DNA of 64,000 bases from assembly GCA_947179485.1 (NCBI GenBank), contig OX359247.1:26636801-26700800 (forward strand), read 5' to 3'. This DNA is from Allacma fusca. Taxonomy: Eukaryota > Arthropoda > Collembola > Symphypleona > Sminthuridae. A program made the position numbers and the translations under genes. Shown piece by piece: positions 24,302 to 37,600 of this stretch (the stretch's first letter is position 1; each line of letters starts with the position of its first letter). Under the pieces are notes generated by a model. That model was not told the DNA's origin. It was given only the letters and a program-made list of their open reading frames with translations, and searched no databases.

Positions 24302-27300
24302 CTGAAAATTGTAGCGCCTATACAGTGACTTCTGTATAGAAACCAGGTTAGGGAAATTCCAATTAGTTACGAATCACAACTACGATTACAAACTGACTGG
24401 CTGTAATTAGCGGCAGAATTTAATATTGGATACTCAAGTGAAAGTTTTCCCAGCCCCCACTTTTGATTTCATAAAATTTATGCCTAAATGGATATTAGCT
24501 TATGCCTATATACAGTGGGACTGTGGGGACTGAGCAGTAAATCAATTATCCCGCTCTATGCCACTAATACCCCTGCAATATAGATATTCATACTAATCCC
24601 GTATTTTCTCTATATAGCCATGGGATCTCTTTGGTTACAGATTTTATGCATGCAATTATAGCGGTTGGATCATTAAAGAGAGGCATGAAGCTCGGCCATT
24701 TATCGTAAAAAATTTTTAATACAAATACTACATGCATGTCCAAGAAGTGCACACTGAGCACAGGTGGTAATTTGACTAATGCATAATTCAAGCATTACCG
24801 TTACTTTTGAGGAAGATGAAGTTTTACTGTCGTAAACGGAAAGAATAGTGACTGCTTCTTTATGATTATCTCATCGTCATCAATGCAGTAAGGAGCCTGT
24901 TCAATCCTACCATGTATGTATCTATATGTATTGACACCTACATACATATATACCCCATCCACAATACAAACAAAACAGGCCGCTCCATCCCTTTTATACT
25001 CATTCCTCCCTCCATACAAACATTTGAATGGAGTCGAACCGACGGGAATGATATGTGACTTTAGCTTCTGCACGCAAAAAAAAACTTACCATACTTTTTC
25101 CATTACATTGGGTTTATTTTTGCCGAATGGGAAAATCCTCCTCAATTAGTAGACTTAGGGAGCTTCATTAAAACTCTAACGAGTACTTTGATTTAATTTC
25201 ACAAGTCGACTCCCATTAGTGGTCATAAATTTTAGTCCCAAAAATAAAGTCTTCCGCAAAAACTTTTTCGGGTCAAAACTTCCCCACCCGCTCATGCATA
25301 CATACTTGGTAACGTTACATTTGCTTATCTTTCCATAAGACTCATTTTTTTTAAAAAAACATCTTTTTCTTTGGGAGCACCGCAAGTCATTATTATTCTC
25401 AAGTTTTTTTCATACATGTAGGTATCCTTGCTGTCGTGACTGGATTATACTAGAATATACACAGTCAGTTGATCCGTATGTATGTACAGATGTGTATATG
25501 GCCGGTAGGAAAGATACATATCTCACCCAGCAATTACATAAAACAAAATCAATTTGCCTTTACGACTGCTAAAGGTATTAGTCCTAACAACATTAATCTT
25601 GCATATAGGAATGAGATTATCTTTGTAGAGGAGGATTGGAGATGAGCTCGGAACCTCCGCAACTTTTTCGCCTCACCAGAAAAGAAACAATACATTAGGA
25701 TTCACTTGGAGCTTTCATTAGGGAAGTTAAACGAGGTTCGATCAATTTGCTACTTTATTGCCTTGCATCCTTGTTTGTACCCATGATGAGTGTATTGTAC
25801 TACAACGACTACCACAATTAAAGAAGTACTCAGAAACTTTTCGTCTCCGTCCAATCTTGAACCGCTTTCTCAGCTGGTGACTCTCTATGCACGGGTGTGT
25901 GTATACCTATATATATAGATATACATAATTATGTGTATACATACATGCATAAAACCGGATTAGGAGACACAGGCTAATGACACATGTTGAGCACGTAGTG
26001 CCATTGATTTGTGCCGTACAGAATCTATTAGACAACTGCACCGGGCTGAAATTCTACTGGTGACAATATTTATAAATTACTCCAAAACCTTGTACCAAAC
26101 CCCGATGGTCTGGTACTTGAGCATTTATTGTGCTCAAGTATATATTCACATGATACGCATATAAATGCAGGTATTTTTCGGGGGATTGAAAAGTAATGTT
26201 ATTATGTACGATTGCTGCCTGACTTGTGAATATTATATGGAGTATCCGCTGAACCACATTCCACAATAATTCGTTAATTAGCATGATTTAAAATCCAATT
26301 AACGTAATTTTGTGTCTACAAGTATGTGCATGCATGCATACGTACATAAACATGTACCCGTGTAGATAATATATGCCACTTTGTAATTTTAAATTTTTGG
26401 TATTTATTTAGTCTTCATATTCGTTTCTGACCCATATTAGCTTGTCCCAGTATATGTGTATCTATGTATATAATTATGTATCTGTGCTGTGGCAGGATGT
26501 GCATGTGTAGTCGCACTCCACCGTAGGTAGTCCATATACACAGAGCCATTTGCCCTGTTTTCTTTCAGCACTACTTTACTTGAGCTGGGAATGGAATGAT
26601 ACAATCTCAATAAATGTCTGGGTAATTTTCAGTCGCCAGCTTTCATTTGCTTAAGTAAGAACATGGGCATGTATAAGTAAACTATGGGGAAATTGCTCAA
26701 TTTTGCGGGCCAAAATGGGAGCTTATTTGGTTAATTTTCTACATGACTTTCCATATTGTCCGGTTTAAACCAAATTCCAATCCTTTTGAGGAAAAGCGTG
26801 AATGTTTTCTTGAGGGATGGATCCTGAAATGGTATCTAAATACATGAGTTGTGGGCATATGCATATCCCTCCTGCTCCGTTCAGTGTATTTGGACTGGAT
26901 GTTTATCTAGGAAGGGACGTTTGGAGGAAATGCTTGATTGATGCAATGTATCCGAAGCCCATTAGCTTTCAGCCATCGTCATTCGTGCAACTTTATAGTA
27001 AATAGGAAAGAAACAACAAACTCGTGTCAGTCAGTCAGTCTGCGGGAAAAGAAAACAGTTGACTGAAGGAAGAGGTTGACGGCTGAGCGCTACTACTGTA
27101 TATGCAGAGTCTCCCTGTAGCCCCTGTGATTTTGAATGTTGGGATGGTGCTATAAGTGTAATGACATACAAAGGCATACACACTCCTGTATAAATAAAGT
27201 ATTCACACTTTACGAACGGGAAAATCATTCCAGGTATTTACTTGAGCATCTTCCATCACTTGGACTGAAGTAAAGCGACGAAGAAACACTACGATATGGA

Positions 27301-27826
27301 GGAGCAAGGACAAAAAAATATATTTACTCCTCACATGCAAGATAACTGACACGGTAATGTAATCATAATATCATCGCTTTTATTCCCGTTGTAAAAGACA
27401 GTCTTTTTCTATGAGTGGTCGACATGCTTGGAAAAATTGAGATCGGGTTACCCAACTCCTTCAGGAGGCTCGTCCTCATGTCCACAAACTGTCATACTAA
27501 AAGAAAATGAGCATTTACCAAATTTCTGATTTTCTAATACATTATTCTGTGTGTACCCAGTCATTGCTCTTTAAACGTCTTGATTACTTTGCAATTCCTC
27601 CAAGTCGTGTGCATAGCAGACTTCTCCTCTGAAAAAGAGACCAGATTGCGAGAGACCTGATAACCTGAACGACATGATTTGGAACAATCGGGAGACCACC
27701 AAAAGACTGAAAAACAGTGATGACACCGCAATCGCACTTTTACGAGCACATTTCATTTAATGGAACTTTAAACATTTGAGGATTTCATTTCAAGATCGTA
27801 TCAATATGTGATGATATAGTTTCAAC

Positions 27827-27870
<44 letters not shown>

Positions 27871-28198
27871 ACCATTTGTATCTAAATGTCTCAGGAAAAA
27901 AAAGCAAGTTCTCGTACCCTTGAAACACAATGACCAAAAGAGACAAGATGAGAGTAAATGGAACAAAAAGTATTGAAAAATAAATGAGGGCAAGTTGCGG
28001 GCGTTCTTGATCTGCCAGACATCCTTATTATTTGTATTGTACATAGATGAGAATTCGCCGTTCCCAAAAGTTGTGTCATCGTCTCTTTGCTGTCGTCGGC
28101 ATCTGAAAGTATTCTTCACTATTTTTACACACACCTCATACAGTATATATAGATAGATATATGAATCCCAAAGGTAAGTCCATGTCTTGAGTGCTTTG
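24302..28198. other. No gene seen
   Basis: Many TACATA clusters (24911-24950, 25470-25500, 25900-25950, 26320-26350) and the CT microsatellite at 27831. CCAAAG|GTAAGTCC near 28169 is a strong plus-strand donor preceded only by a four-codon ATG frame. Confidence 0.5.
27831..27869. repeat. (CT)n microsatellite
   Basis: About 39 bp of CT. On the minus strand it encodes an Arg-Glu repeat in a 151-codon frame, which is not treated as a gene. Confidence 0.95.
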
Positions 28199-28582
28199 TC
28201 ACTTGATTTTTTTTTCCTGGGGTCCTCCTCTCTTCTCTCCTCCACAATAAAGTATGTGAGAATTAGAATTAAGAATGCAGTTGGCCGTCCTCGTCCTCAA
28301 CCGTTCCGCTCCTTGAACAATCCCAAACATTGCCAAACACATTGACAGAATCATTTCACAGGGAATCTTCAGTGCAGGTATGTGGTCCTCGTCTCTCCAG
28401 ACATCTTTTATTATGTAACGCCAATTGGAGTCCAACATCTGGACGATTGTACTTATATGTTGAGGAAAATGCATACACGCACCACTGTCCTGTAACTTGC
28501 AAGTAGATACTCTGGGCACATATCTGTAGATATACGTATATTTTGTTTTACATAATATGCATTTTGCATCAAAAGCCTCCAT
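28199..28582 (-). CDS. Open frame of 127 codons, unknown
   Basis: The frame starts MEAFDAKCILCKTKYTYIYR at an ATG at 28582-28580. Its best part is a hydrophobic segment (IPCEMILSMCLAMFGIVQGA) following an acidic stretch and followed by Arg-rich sequence (ERLRTRTANC). This could be a membrane helix with positive residues at one end. I considered a small membrane-protein family but cannot align it with confidence. GAAG before ATTCCC could be an acceptor. The frame closes shortly after a poly-A/T run. Chance is possible at this length. Confidence 0.2.
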   Translation of the reverse strand: MEAFDAKCILCKTKYTYIYRYVPRVSTCKLQDSGACMHFPQHISTIVQMLDSNWRYIIKDVWRDEDHIPALKIPCEMILSMCLAMFGIVQGAERLRTRTANCILNSNSHILYCGGEKRGGPQEKKIK

Positions 28583-29879
28583 GCCAGTACATGGTAAATG
28601 ACTTGAAGTTTACATCCCTGATAATGCTCCCACCAAATAAATTTATTTGGCTTCTACATTCCAGTCATTCAGCAGCCCAAAACTTGGATGTGGTAGTAGT
28701 ATAAGGACAACACTTCTCACAACAACTCTCACAACATAGTATGTGGTAACGTTGGCTCAGTATATAATCCTATGTAACAAGCATTTTGGGATTAGCCATG
28801 CTCTTCCTCCAACAAAAACATATATGCGAATGGCCCCAAACGAGCTAACAATTTAAATACATGCTGTAGAAAATTGATGTTCCGAAATTACGTCTGCAAT
28901 ATAAATATTATTGCATACAATATAATTCCCCATGATTGCATCCCATCCCAAGCCCACAATGAACTTGAGAAAATATTCAGGTGTGTTAAAATTAAATAAT
29001 CCGAATTATTATGGAAGAAAGGGCAATACTCAAATTATTTTTAATGCAGAATAGTAATACTAACAGAAAGCCCTCAACCACATTTGCTCCACTCAGCTCA
29101 GTCAGATTTCCCCACTTGAAATTCCTATTAATCTTAATACTACCTATACCTGTAGAATAAGTCAAAGATGTCACAATTGCAGCCCACATGCTCCCCAGAT
29201 CCCTTCCCTCCTTGACGATATGAGGACACAATAGACCTGTCAAGTCACCAAAGTCGCATGGGTTGACAATTTGTTCGAGACAATTATTCCCCGGCGTTGC
29301 TGTTTCCAAACTCGATTTTTACTTTCAATGTCATTAATTTTCCCAATAAGAAAAAAAATACATGAAAACACTGCACTTGACATATCATGTATGATGAAAG
29401 TAATAGGGACGACTCCCCCCATTTATGATTATGATTATTGAGATTCGTGACGAATTACTACAAAGGGAGTTAAAGGCATTCTGCAAGTGCACTTAAAGTA
29501 TCCATGCATGAAGATGATGAACATGCGGAAGGGAACGGTTGAGAGGCAGTGGAGGGGCGCATGGTCTCTGCTCTGCTTTATATACGAGCTTTTAGCGTAT
29601 GCACAGAGGCCTTTGAGGGTTTGTTCCGTCGAGAAGGGAAGAGCTAAACGGCAGGAGCTGCTGAAGAACTGATGCCGAGTTAAGACCCAAAGGCAGTACA
29701 CGTGTGGGCGACGAGAAAGGAGCATCTGTATTTCTGTCGTAGCTGAATCCAATACTTTTCCAATAGCAAAACTTCCCCCTTTTTTGCACAACCACGAAAT
29801 CAAACATCCTACATGTCCTCAGTGGATTTCCCCTGAAATTACTCACAATTTCAAGCTAATTTTCCCAGACTAATCCCTC

Positions 29880-31394
29880 ATACATTTTTGCGATAAATTT
29901 TAAACAAAAAAAAATTGTATCGTTCGAAGATAATCTCCGGTTAAATTCTTTCATCGACGAAACGAGATTCGAAATTTTCAAGGAAAATAAATTATTGTGA
30001 AATTAAAATTAAATTAAAAAAAAAACAAAAATAATCTTAAGCTTGTTACTTCAAAACATTTTATCATCTCCTACAGTCAGGAGTTTTGGTTGTGGAACAT
30101 TTTGATGGTTCGCCTCTTGAATTGTGAAAAACCCAAGTGAATCACAAATTGCGATTTCCGAGTTTGCCCGGAACGATATTTTGTTGAGTAATCCTTCGTG
30201 ACTGAACATTGTACCAGGAGTTTTAAAAAAGAATTGTGCATGCACCATTTCCAAGAGAGAACTTCAAACCGACGGGATTTCCTCGTTAAGTAAAATTACA
30301 TACATACATAGCTGATTCCATATATGCAAGTACAATAATAATGTGGAACAGTTTTCGGTTTTATTTTTACATCATGCCCTTGATCGGTGGCATGGAGTTT
30401 GTAGAGGAGACGGACTCCTTATTGCTTTACTAAAAATCCAGTGTGATCTCTCAAGTAGAATACATTTTGTCGGGAGTCAGAGAAAGCGAAGAAACGCTGG
30501 TTTCCTCGTCTTGTGTGTCTGGGACGGAGTTGGGTACCAAAAAAAGAAATCATTTTTGTGTGTGTGTGTAACTCCAAATGTTACATAAAGACTAGTGACA
30601 AAATCTCCCAAACTCTGTCCTGTCATATTATTCAAAAAAAAAAAAGAAGAAGAAAAAAAAATTGAGGGAAATTTTTCAAGAGTGACGTGGCTGTTGTGAG
30701 TCAAAAAAAAGTTAAATTAAATTGTATTCTTGGAACAAATTTGGATATTTATGTAGCAGTTCGTGACCGAGTTTCGGTTCTGGGTTTTGGATTTTCTCCC
30801 GGTTTTACACTGCTCCTCATTGTACGTACGGATATTTTTTTTTGCTCCTGTGCAAGTCACTGCAACTTTAGCAAGTAGGTTTTCAGTACGGATTTGAAAG
30901 ACGCCTAAAAATAATTCTGTGAGAGTCGGGAAATGTTCAGCATTACATGGCTGAGTGACTAATGCTTGAAACCTGGTGAAAAGCGGAAAACAAAACGGAG
31001 AGACGGATTTACTACTTGTTGTAATAATTACCAACGCCCTTAATACTAAAACTATTACATTTTTACAAGTCTGTAAAAATATACAGCACTCGTTGAAAAA
31101 TTTTTTTTTTTTCAATTCAATCCTCTCCTTCAAAAGAATACCAACTTTGCAAAAACACAGAAATCAAGACAATTTCCGGATTCACACCTATCTTCAAATC
31201 TTGGGAATGAGAATAATAATCACTTCGGACGACAAAATTCTGGATTAGTTTCTTACACCGGAACAAAATTACTTTTCGTTTGAATTTTCAGACCTCACTG
31301 TGATTTCAATGTGACTGACGAATCCTTAATCTATCCGAATCGATAAGATTCCCCAAGTTATTGAACGTTCAGAAAAAGCTGTGGGGAATTGGAA
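29880..31394. other. Low-microsatellite block upstream of the signal-peptide exon
   Basis: For about 1.5 kb the TACA/TGTA clusters and dinucleotide repeats nearly vanish (one at about 30298). Instead there are A/T homopolymer runs and CGAA/TTCG words. GAATTTTCAG at about 31292 is acceptor-like and could join a 5' UTR exon to the coding exon at 31395. Promoter or 5' UTR function is inferred only from position. Confidence 0.3.
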
Positions 31395-31500
31395 ATGTGT
31401 TCTCTCGCAATGACTTGGAGTAGACGGAAAATGGCTTCAGTTGCATTTGCATCATACGTGATCTTTCTCGGATTGTTGTTACAAGGAACACTCATTGAAG
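31395..31500 (+). CDS. Candidate first coding exon with signal peptide and splice donor
   Basis: Three in-frame ATGs (31395, 31410, 31431) follow an in-frame TGA at 31362. The ATG at 31431 has a good context (AAAATGG). It gives MASVAFASYVIFLGLLLQ and a short GTLIE tail, a hydrophobic core typical of a cleavable signal peptide. Starting at 31410 adds a basic lead (MTWSRRK), also usual for signal peptides. The exon ends GAAG and is followed by GTAATA, a fair 5' splice site, in phase 1. Unspliced, the frame stops within a few codons, as expected at an exon end. The roughly 1.5 kb upstream is almost free of the TACA/TGTA clusters found elsewhere and may hold promoter and 5' UTR. The family is unknown; secreted and cell-surface proteins often start with such an exon followed by a long intron. 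This is the best exon candidate in the window, but chance remains possible. Confidence 0.4.
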
Positions 31501-32685
31501 GTAATATCTTTTGATCCTTTTGCTTTATAGCTGGAACCCCTTCCTGGGCTTCCAGTGTCCCAGCTATAATAATTATTATTATGCGTAGTATATCTATATC
31601 TGCATAAAAATGGTACATCTACATCTAGGCTTACAACATGGATTGCTCAAAACCAACAGATTATCAACTCCAGTAACGTTTACGTTCTACGTAGGCTCAA
31701 AGCAAATCCCAATGACTCTGAGTATTCCTTACCGCAAGGTAACCTTGAGACATTGAGCTACCATTAGAAAACACATCAAGAACTGTAAATCACCTGTTTG
31801 GTTGCGGACAGGGGGGCAATCAATATGTTATTATGACCAGACATCAATTTGAATTTGCTCCTCACATTGTTTCCCTAAAGGTGTTTATGAGATTGAAATG
31901 TTCAGAGTTTGGACTGGCGTGCGTAAAAAAAATGTACGGCCATATAGGGGCCTACCTCCCCTATAGTAACCTCTATAAACACTTGTTGTAGGAAAAAAGG
32001 GGCTAATTTCTTAGGATTTGAGTACAAATTGCTGGAGATGTCACCTGGCATGAGATGTTTGGGAAGGTTAAGCAATATGCTGTGTTTTTATATCTGTAGA
32101 TAGAGAGTAGTGAAAAGACGACACCCGAAACTGCTCCTTCAATGCAATGGTACATGACAATATTTATTTTGTTTTGTGTGTCACTTCACTTTGCTGTCCT
32201 GGCACAAATGGACTATTTTATTTATGAATTCGCCTGTCTGCTCAATTCTAAAGACAACTTGCTTTGTTACACGCACCGTAGACACAACTTATAGGCGGAG
32301 AGCTGAGTTAAGAATAGAAGTGTTCATCTAAATAATACATGGACACTCAGTTTAGCTAAGTGAACTTGGACTTTTATCCAGGAGTGGAGTCATCTGTATG
32401 GTATATGCCTAACCCTGTACGGACATATGTACATAGATACGTGGACCTTCCGAAGAGATAGATGTGCAGATACGGAGGAACATACCTCGGTGCATGACAT
32501 TTATCCTCTGTGCTCTCTCTCCCTTTGAAAATACATGGGGATTCAGGACTTTTACATAACTCACCTCTCGGAGTACTAAGTTACTTTTATTATTTTTGGG
32601 TGCTATGATACATACTGTAGATATCCCAAGTATGTACGTACATACGGACGTACAATCGGACTATATAACATAGGATTTTCTGCAG

Positions 32686-32777
32686 TTCCTCCTCTACTAG
32701 CAGTCATTCTCGTTACAGTGTGGCAGTTCCAAAAGAATGAGCATCTTCAAGATGCACAACGCACAAGACAAATATGA
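32686..32777 (+). CDS. Possible second exon continuing the 31.4 kb candidate gene
   Basis: An acceptor-like GATTTTCTGCAG ends at 32685. Joined in phase 1 to the exon ending at 31500 (intron 1185 nt), the frame continues VPPLLAVILVTVW and then a polar stretch to TGA at 32775. The spliced product would be 53 to 65 residues with two hydrophobic segments. A second acceptor-like TTACAG at 32718 keeps the same frame. Against it, the predicted protein is very short, and real downstream exons may lie further away. Another frame here, ATG 32737 to TAA 32883, encodes 48 residues with a possible helix (KYESVALLEAALEI), so the true frame is unclear. Confidence 0.2.
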
Positions 32778-32883
32778 GTCGGTTGCTCTTCTTGAGGCAG
32801 CTCTAGAAATAAACTACAGCACCAGGATAAAAATCCCTTCCCAAAGAAATGAAACAAGCGAAAAAATTCATAGAGCTACATAA
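32737..32883 (+). CDS. Short open frame, 48 residues, unknown
   Basis: ATG AGC ATC to TAA. The frame is open upstream to a TAG at 32698. The product begins MSIFKMHNAQDKYESVALLE and is polar and Lys/Glu/Asn-rich. It overlaps the possible second exon at 32686-32777 in a different frame, so at most one of the two is real. No family is recognised. A 48-codon frame is common by chance. Confidence 0.12.
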   Translation: MSIFKMHNAQDKYESVALLEAALEINYSTRIKIPSQRNETSEKIHRAT

Positions 32884-34587
32884 AAAATCATGGCCTATTG
32901 TGTCTCGTGCGTGTGCCCTCAGAGATACAGAGCTCTCCTACACAAAGGACAAGTCAAGTCCAAGAAAATGAGTCTCTATATGCAGTCGGAGTTGTTCCTG
33001 TAACTTCTCACAATAAAAATGGAAGAGGCCAAAAAATCCTAGTCTTTACAGTCTCTCTAACCTTATGTCTCTGCAATTTCTACACATTGACTAATACTTT
33101 TCCTCACTCAAGTTCCCTCTGCCTATGAAATTCCCTTCTGCTGAGATTTCTTATTCTCCCAGAGTCTCACACAAAAGGCCACCATGTTGAGCTAACTTGA
33201 TGTATGTAAGTATGTATGTATTTATGGGGCAGCTACTTTAATACATGTATCCCAGCTCATTTCCATCCTCTCTTGTTGCGTGCTCATTAAAAGTTGCGAG
33301 GCTTGCAGTAAAACAAGGGTAGTTAGTAAATTGAATTAGGTGTAAGTCTCAGAGAGAGAGAGGGAGAGGAGCATTATAGAGTAGCATTGAGAACATAACA
33401 TCCATTTTTAATTATGTGCATGTATTTTTTGTACGTACACATTTTTGGGGGAGTCATTTTTGTAGAAAAACAAAAGCCAGCATAATCCTAGATTTCCCTT
33501 GGAAAATGAAACCGAGGACGACAACACAGAGAAATAGTAGTTTATTTCATGATTTCTTTTTAGAACAATTTGGAATATTATTCTGCTCTCATTTCATAGG
33601 ATGATTCGTATAGTAATGTGATTGGAGATGAAATCCTTCATTCCTCCACCCATCTGGCTCTTGGAGCTTTTCAGATATTAAATATTCAATCACACTGTTT
33701 GGTTTTGATAGTAAACATAAAATTTGCTGTTCCATATATGTCCAGTTGGGAGTCCACGGGGCTCATTGTGAGCCTCGGATATATGTACATACGGGGACCA
33801 CTTCGTCATTCCCATAAGCTGGGAGCAATGCATTGCTGAGCAAATATCAGGGATGGTGAGGGATACATACTCTCTCATATTCTTTACATACAGGAGAAAA
33901 ACCTCAGCTTATTATTTTTCCATTGAAAGCAAGCATGCCTGGCTTATTCAAACAGTGTGAGGAGAGTGTATTATTCCAGTCAAATTTGTCGGAGAGCGAG
34001 CTGAACAAACAGACGGAGAGAGGTAGTAAATTCTTGAAAACTGGACGTTTCCAGAAACAATAGCACTGAGAGAGGGATAGCCACTTCTAAGTATTATTGG
34101 CGGAGTACAAATAGTAGAACGGCCTGATAGCATGGTTTCCTACCTGTCGGCTAATCATTCTAATATTTAATTTCCTACGCTGCTCCGGTGACCCAAGTTG
34201 GCATGGACTGACGGGTTTTGGGGAACTACTAAAATATACATTACTTAACCTGATTTTCAATTCCACCTAAATACAGATTTATATGCATGTGGACCAGAAA
34301 TTGAAAAGCTTCCATGAAACTTTCGTAAGGGATAGGGGATACAAAATTAATGTGGGCTGAATTTGAAGCCAGGACTGATATTTTTACTGAAGTAATGGTC
34401 AGCAAGTAATTTAATTTGTACTAGGTCTGAATAAACACGTGAAAAAAGGATTTCTCGGAGTTGTTAGTCATTCCCAATCGTTATAAATTGCTTGATGATA
34501 TGGAACAGGCAACTGATGGTTCCACTGGAATAACATAATGGTCATAAATTAATTTTTTTCCATAGTCTTTGATGAGCGATTACATCC

Positions 34588-34650
34588 ACACACAAGCTTA
34601 CACTTAACACACACACTCACACACACACACACATAAACACACTTAACACA
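34588..34650. repeat. Imperfect (CA)n tract
   Basis: CA runs interrupted by two copies of ACACTTAACACAC, suggesting a local duplication within the microsatellite. Confidence 0.85.
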
Positions 34651-37600
34651 CTACATGCGAAGCTTGAAATAAGCGGGGAAAAATTTCAATATTGTTGTAC
34701 GAATTATAGGCTTAAAGTTTTTACCCCAGTAAGGCTTTTTTTTGTTGAGGACTTTTGGAGCCATCATCATTAAATTGTCGGAAACCCTAATATTTCAAAA
34801 ATGATTAATTTTTGTGAAAGGGTAGTTTTAACGGGGGATATTGCGTGTGCCGACGTTTTTGCATATTCAAAGCCGTACAATGGTGTTTTGTGCAAGAGCT
34901 CTTACAGTATAATCACAAACTCGAGGATTTTGTTATGCAGTTAAGTTGGACTTGGAGCATGTCGGGGAAAGATGAGGATTTTGTGTGTGTAGAAAATGAG
35001 CTAAAAGTTTCAACATCACGAAACAACAACAGGGGGATATCCCTCTCTCTCTCTCTCTCTCCCTGAAAGCTCATCCTCAGATATTCTGTTTGTTTTGTCA
35101 TTTACTAGTTGTGGAGAATTATATTTATTTTTCTTAGGCTTCTGTTCCGCTTGTTGTTGTCGTTGAGACTGAGGGATTCGCTCAGTGTTATTCTCTCCAC
35201 ACTATTTATGAATGTATGGGAGAGCACAGGAGACATACCATTTGTGATCAGGTTTGAGGACATACTTGGGCACGAAATTCCGTTCCATGTTAAATGAGGA
35301 GGCAAGGAAGCATGAATGCACTCTCCATCCACCTCCTCCACTGCTTCCTAATGCAATACTACACACTCACCCAGACAGAATGACTGTATGAGAAAAAAAA
35401 ATCCATGCGTATTTTCCTCTTCACTGACAAATCCAAACACTTAATAAACAAACTAAGTTCTCAGCTCAGCACCTTCAAGACCCCCATTCCATATCTTTTC
35501 CACAATGGAGCCCATACTCCTCTCAAATATTTTGTTTGTCAAGTGAAACCTTGTTGAAAGTTAAGAATGCATTCTGCAAGGCATTTTAATCTTCCCCTGA
35601 TATGTCTAACTATACAAGAGCACAAAGGATGCGGATTAGATAGGAAGGCTGCTTGCTACACTTTTACAAGCGGCATTTGGGAAATCGAATTTTTTAAATG
35701 ATACGGAAAACTTGTCAAAGTCCACTAACAATTACGATACTTGTTTATGATGTCAGTAATACTATCTGTATGTTCAAGACACTCGGACATGGTAATGTTG
35801 TCAGAGCACGTAGTAGTGAGTGGAGGGGAAGATCTGTATGTGTAGGTAGAGGAAGATGCAATAAAAACTGTGCTCCGTCGGTACCGTATTACAACCAATG
35901 AGATGACAAGTTGGAACAAAAAAGTGATAAATATATAACTAGCTGTTCTGTGGTAAGCCTGAAATCTCATTAGGTATTTTCTTAAGAATAGCCTGTTATC
36001 TTAAAGGTGGCCGTCGTTCGTTTCTCCACATGATACAAATAGTAATCTTACTCACTGATTCCGCGTACACTACCTTTCATTTCCTGATGGACTCGATTGT
36101 TCCTTTTGCCACGACTCTTATACTTGGACAGTGCCTGTATTTGAATAGGAGTTGGTAGAGGGGGAAAATATTACGAGTTGACATCCCATATGTGTGATGC
36201 GAAGATAATATATAGGACCGAAGCAGGTTTGAGACCTTCATTGAACGGAGAGTGTCATATGGAAAGTAAAATGAACGTCAGACAATTACCATTATAACAT
36301 TCTTTGCTACCGATCCGTTGTCCTAGGTTCTCAGAGTGTCTTGACTGTGACTGGGTGTAAACAATGGGATCTGGGAAGAAAATTCACTGGTACTCCGTTT
36401 GTTTGGCTTGGTTTTTCGCCAGGTTATATTTTGTTAGAGGGAAATGTACCCATCGAAATCCTACTTTAAAATTATAGCTGAGCATCGTATGATCTCTTAC
36501 TACTGTAGTGTATATGGTCTCCGTCTGTGTGGTATCCCTAATCCTTTGAGTCTGATGTGTTGGGGAGGTTGAACATATGCATGAGCAGTTGTTCTTCTCC
36601 GAGATCCTCCTCCGTATTGTATTTCCTCATTCTTGTCTCTTTCCCGTGGAGGAATCTCCAACATCATGAATCGTATGAATTGGAGAACACGTTAGGAGAG
36701 TTGATACCTCTGCACGGGTGAGTTGGACAATGTTAGTATGCTCAGAGCCACATTCGGTAATGGGGGCTGGTGGTATGGTGGCGTAAATAATGGAACACTT
36801 TAAAGTGACAGCGGGATATAAGTACACTACTCTCAGTACTAATCCTGTACTTACACGCATGTAATCCCAAAGACACAGTCTCTCAAGGCAGACAAAGACA
36901 AGGGACTCATTAAGATCACAATAGATATAGACTCTGTACTGTACCCACTTCGTGCCGGGGAAGCCTCATAGGTATCAGCGTTTCAAGTTTCAAAGTCAAC
37001 CACTTATGTCCTGTCAATACTTATGTCAGGATTAGAGTAAATGAAACGGGAGCAACAATGTGGTCCTCCGTGGTAATTGTTTTGTGTATACTAAACTCCT
37101 GCACCTTCGCACATACATATGCATGTACATACCTCAAGGTATCTCCCAATCCCTAATGTGTCCATACATATAGGCACAGATAGAACACAAAACTTGTCAC
37201 TTTAAAGCCAGTCATTTGAATAGTGTCTAGTTGTTGAGGAGATTTCTGTACTATACAGACCTTCGTATACTTATATGTATCTATGTATGTACGCAGGCAT
37301 GCAAATGAATGAGACTGGTCTTTCTTCCTCTTGTTGGGAACGACACAAAGGATTTTGACACCAATTAAGAATGCAAAGCAAATCATAGCTTTTGGATTAA
37401 ATGCAAGAATGCTTTGAGAGGGAAAGATACCACTGAGGGAAAAGAGGCTTAAAAATGATCAAGTTTACAAAATGCTAGGTGATGTGAAAATATAAGTATA
37501 CGAACAGGTATCTTACTATATTTCTAAACAATAAAATGCAGAATTTTCTTTCATACTGTACACATTCATACTCATATAAATTACAAAGAGCATAAACAGA

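Noticed and set aside
25025-25100. Minus-strand GGTTCGACTCC, a tRNA T-arm or B-box match
   Set aside because: No A-box, anticodon stem or acceptor pairing could be found at the right distance. It could be a degraded tRNA-derived SINE but there is no further support.
27790-28245. 151-codon minus-strand open frame
   Set aside because: It starts amid poly-Lys sequence and reads a CT microsatellite as Arg-Glu repeats. Overlapping frames are equally open.
28199-28582. Possible EMC5/MMGT-like membrane protein in the 127-codon frame
   Set aside because: A short hydrophobic segment preceded by acidic residues and Pro was suggestive, but the surrounding residues and C-terminal half do not follow the family, so no name was assigned.
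28605-28640. Plus-strand PDNAPTK, resembling the DNAP motif of Tc1/mariner transposases
   Set aside because: A stop follows at once, no transposase frame surrounds it, and no terminal inverted repeats are visible.
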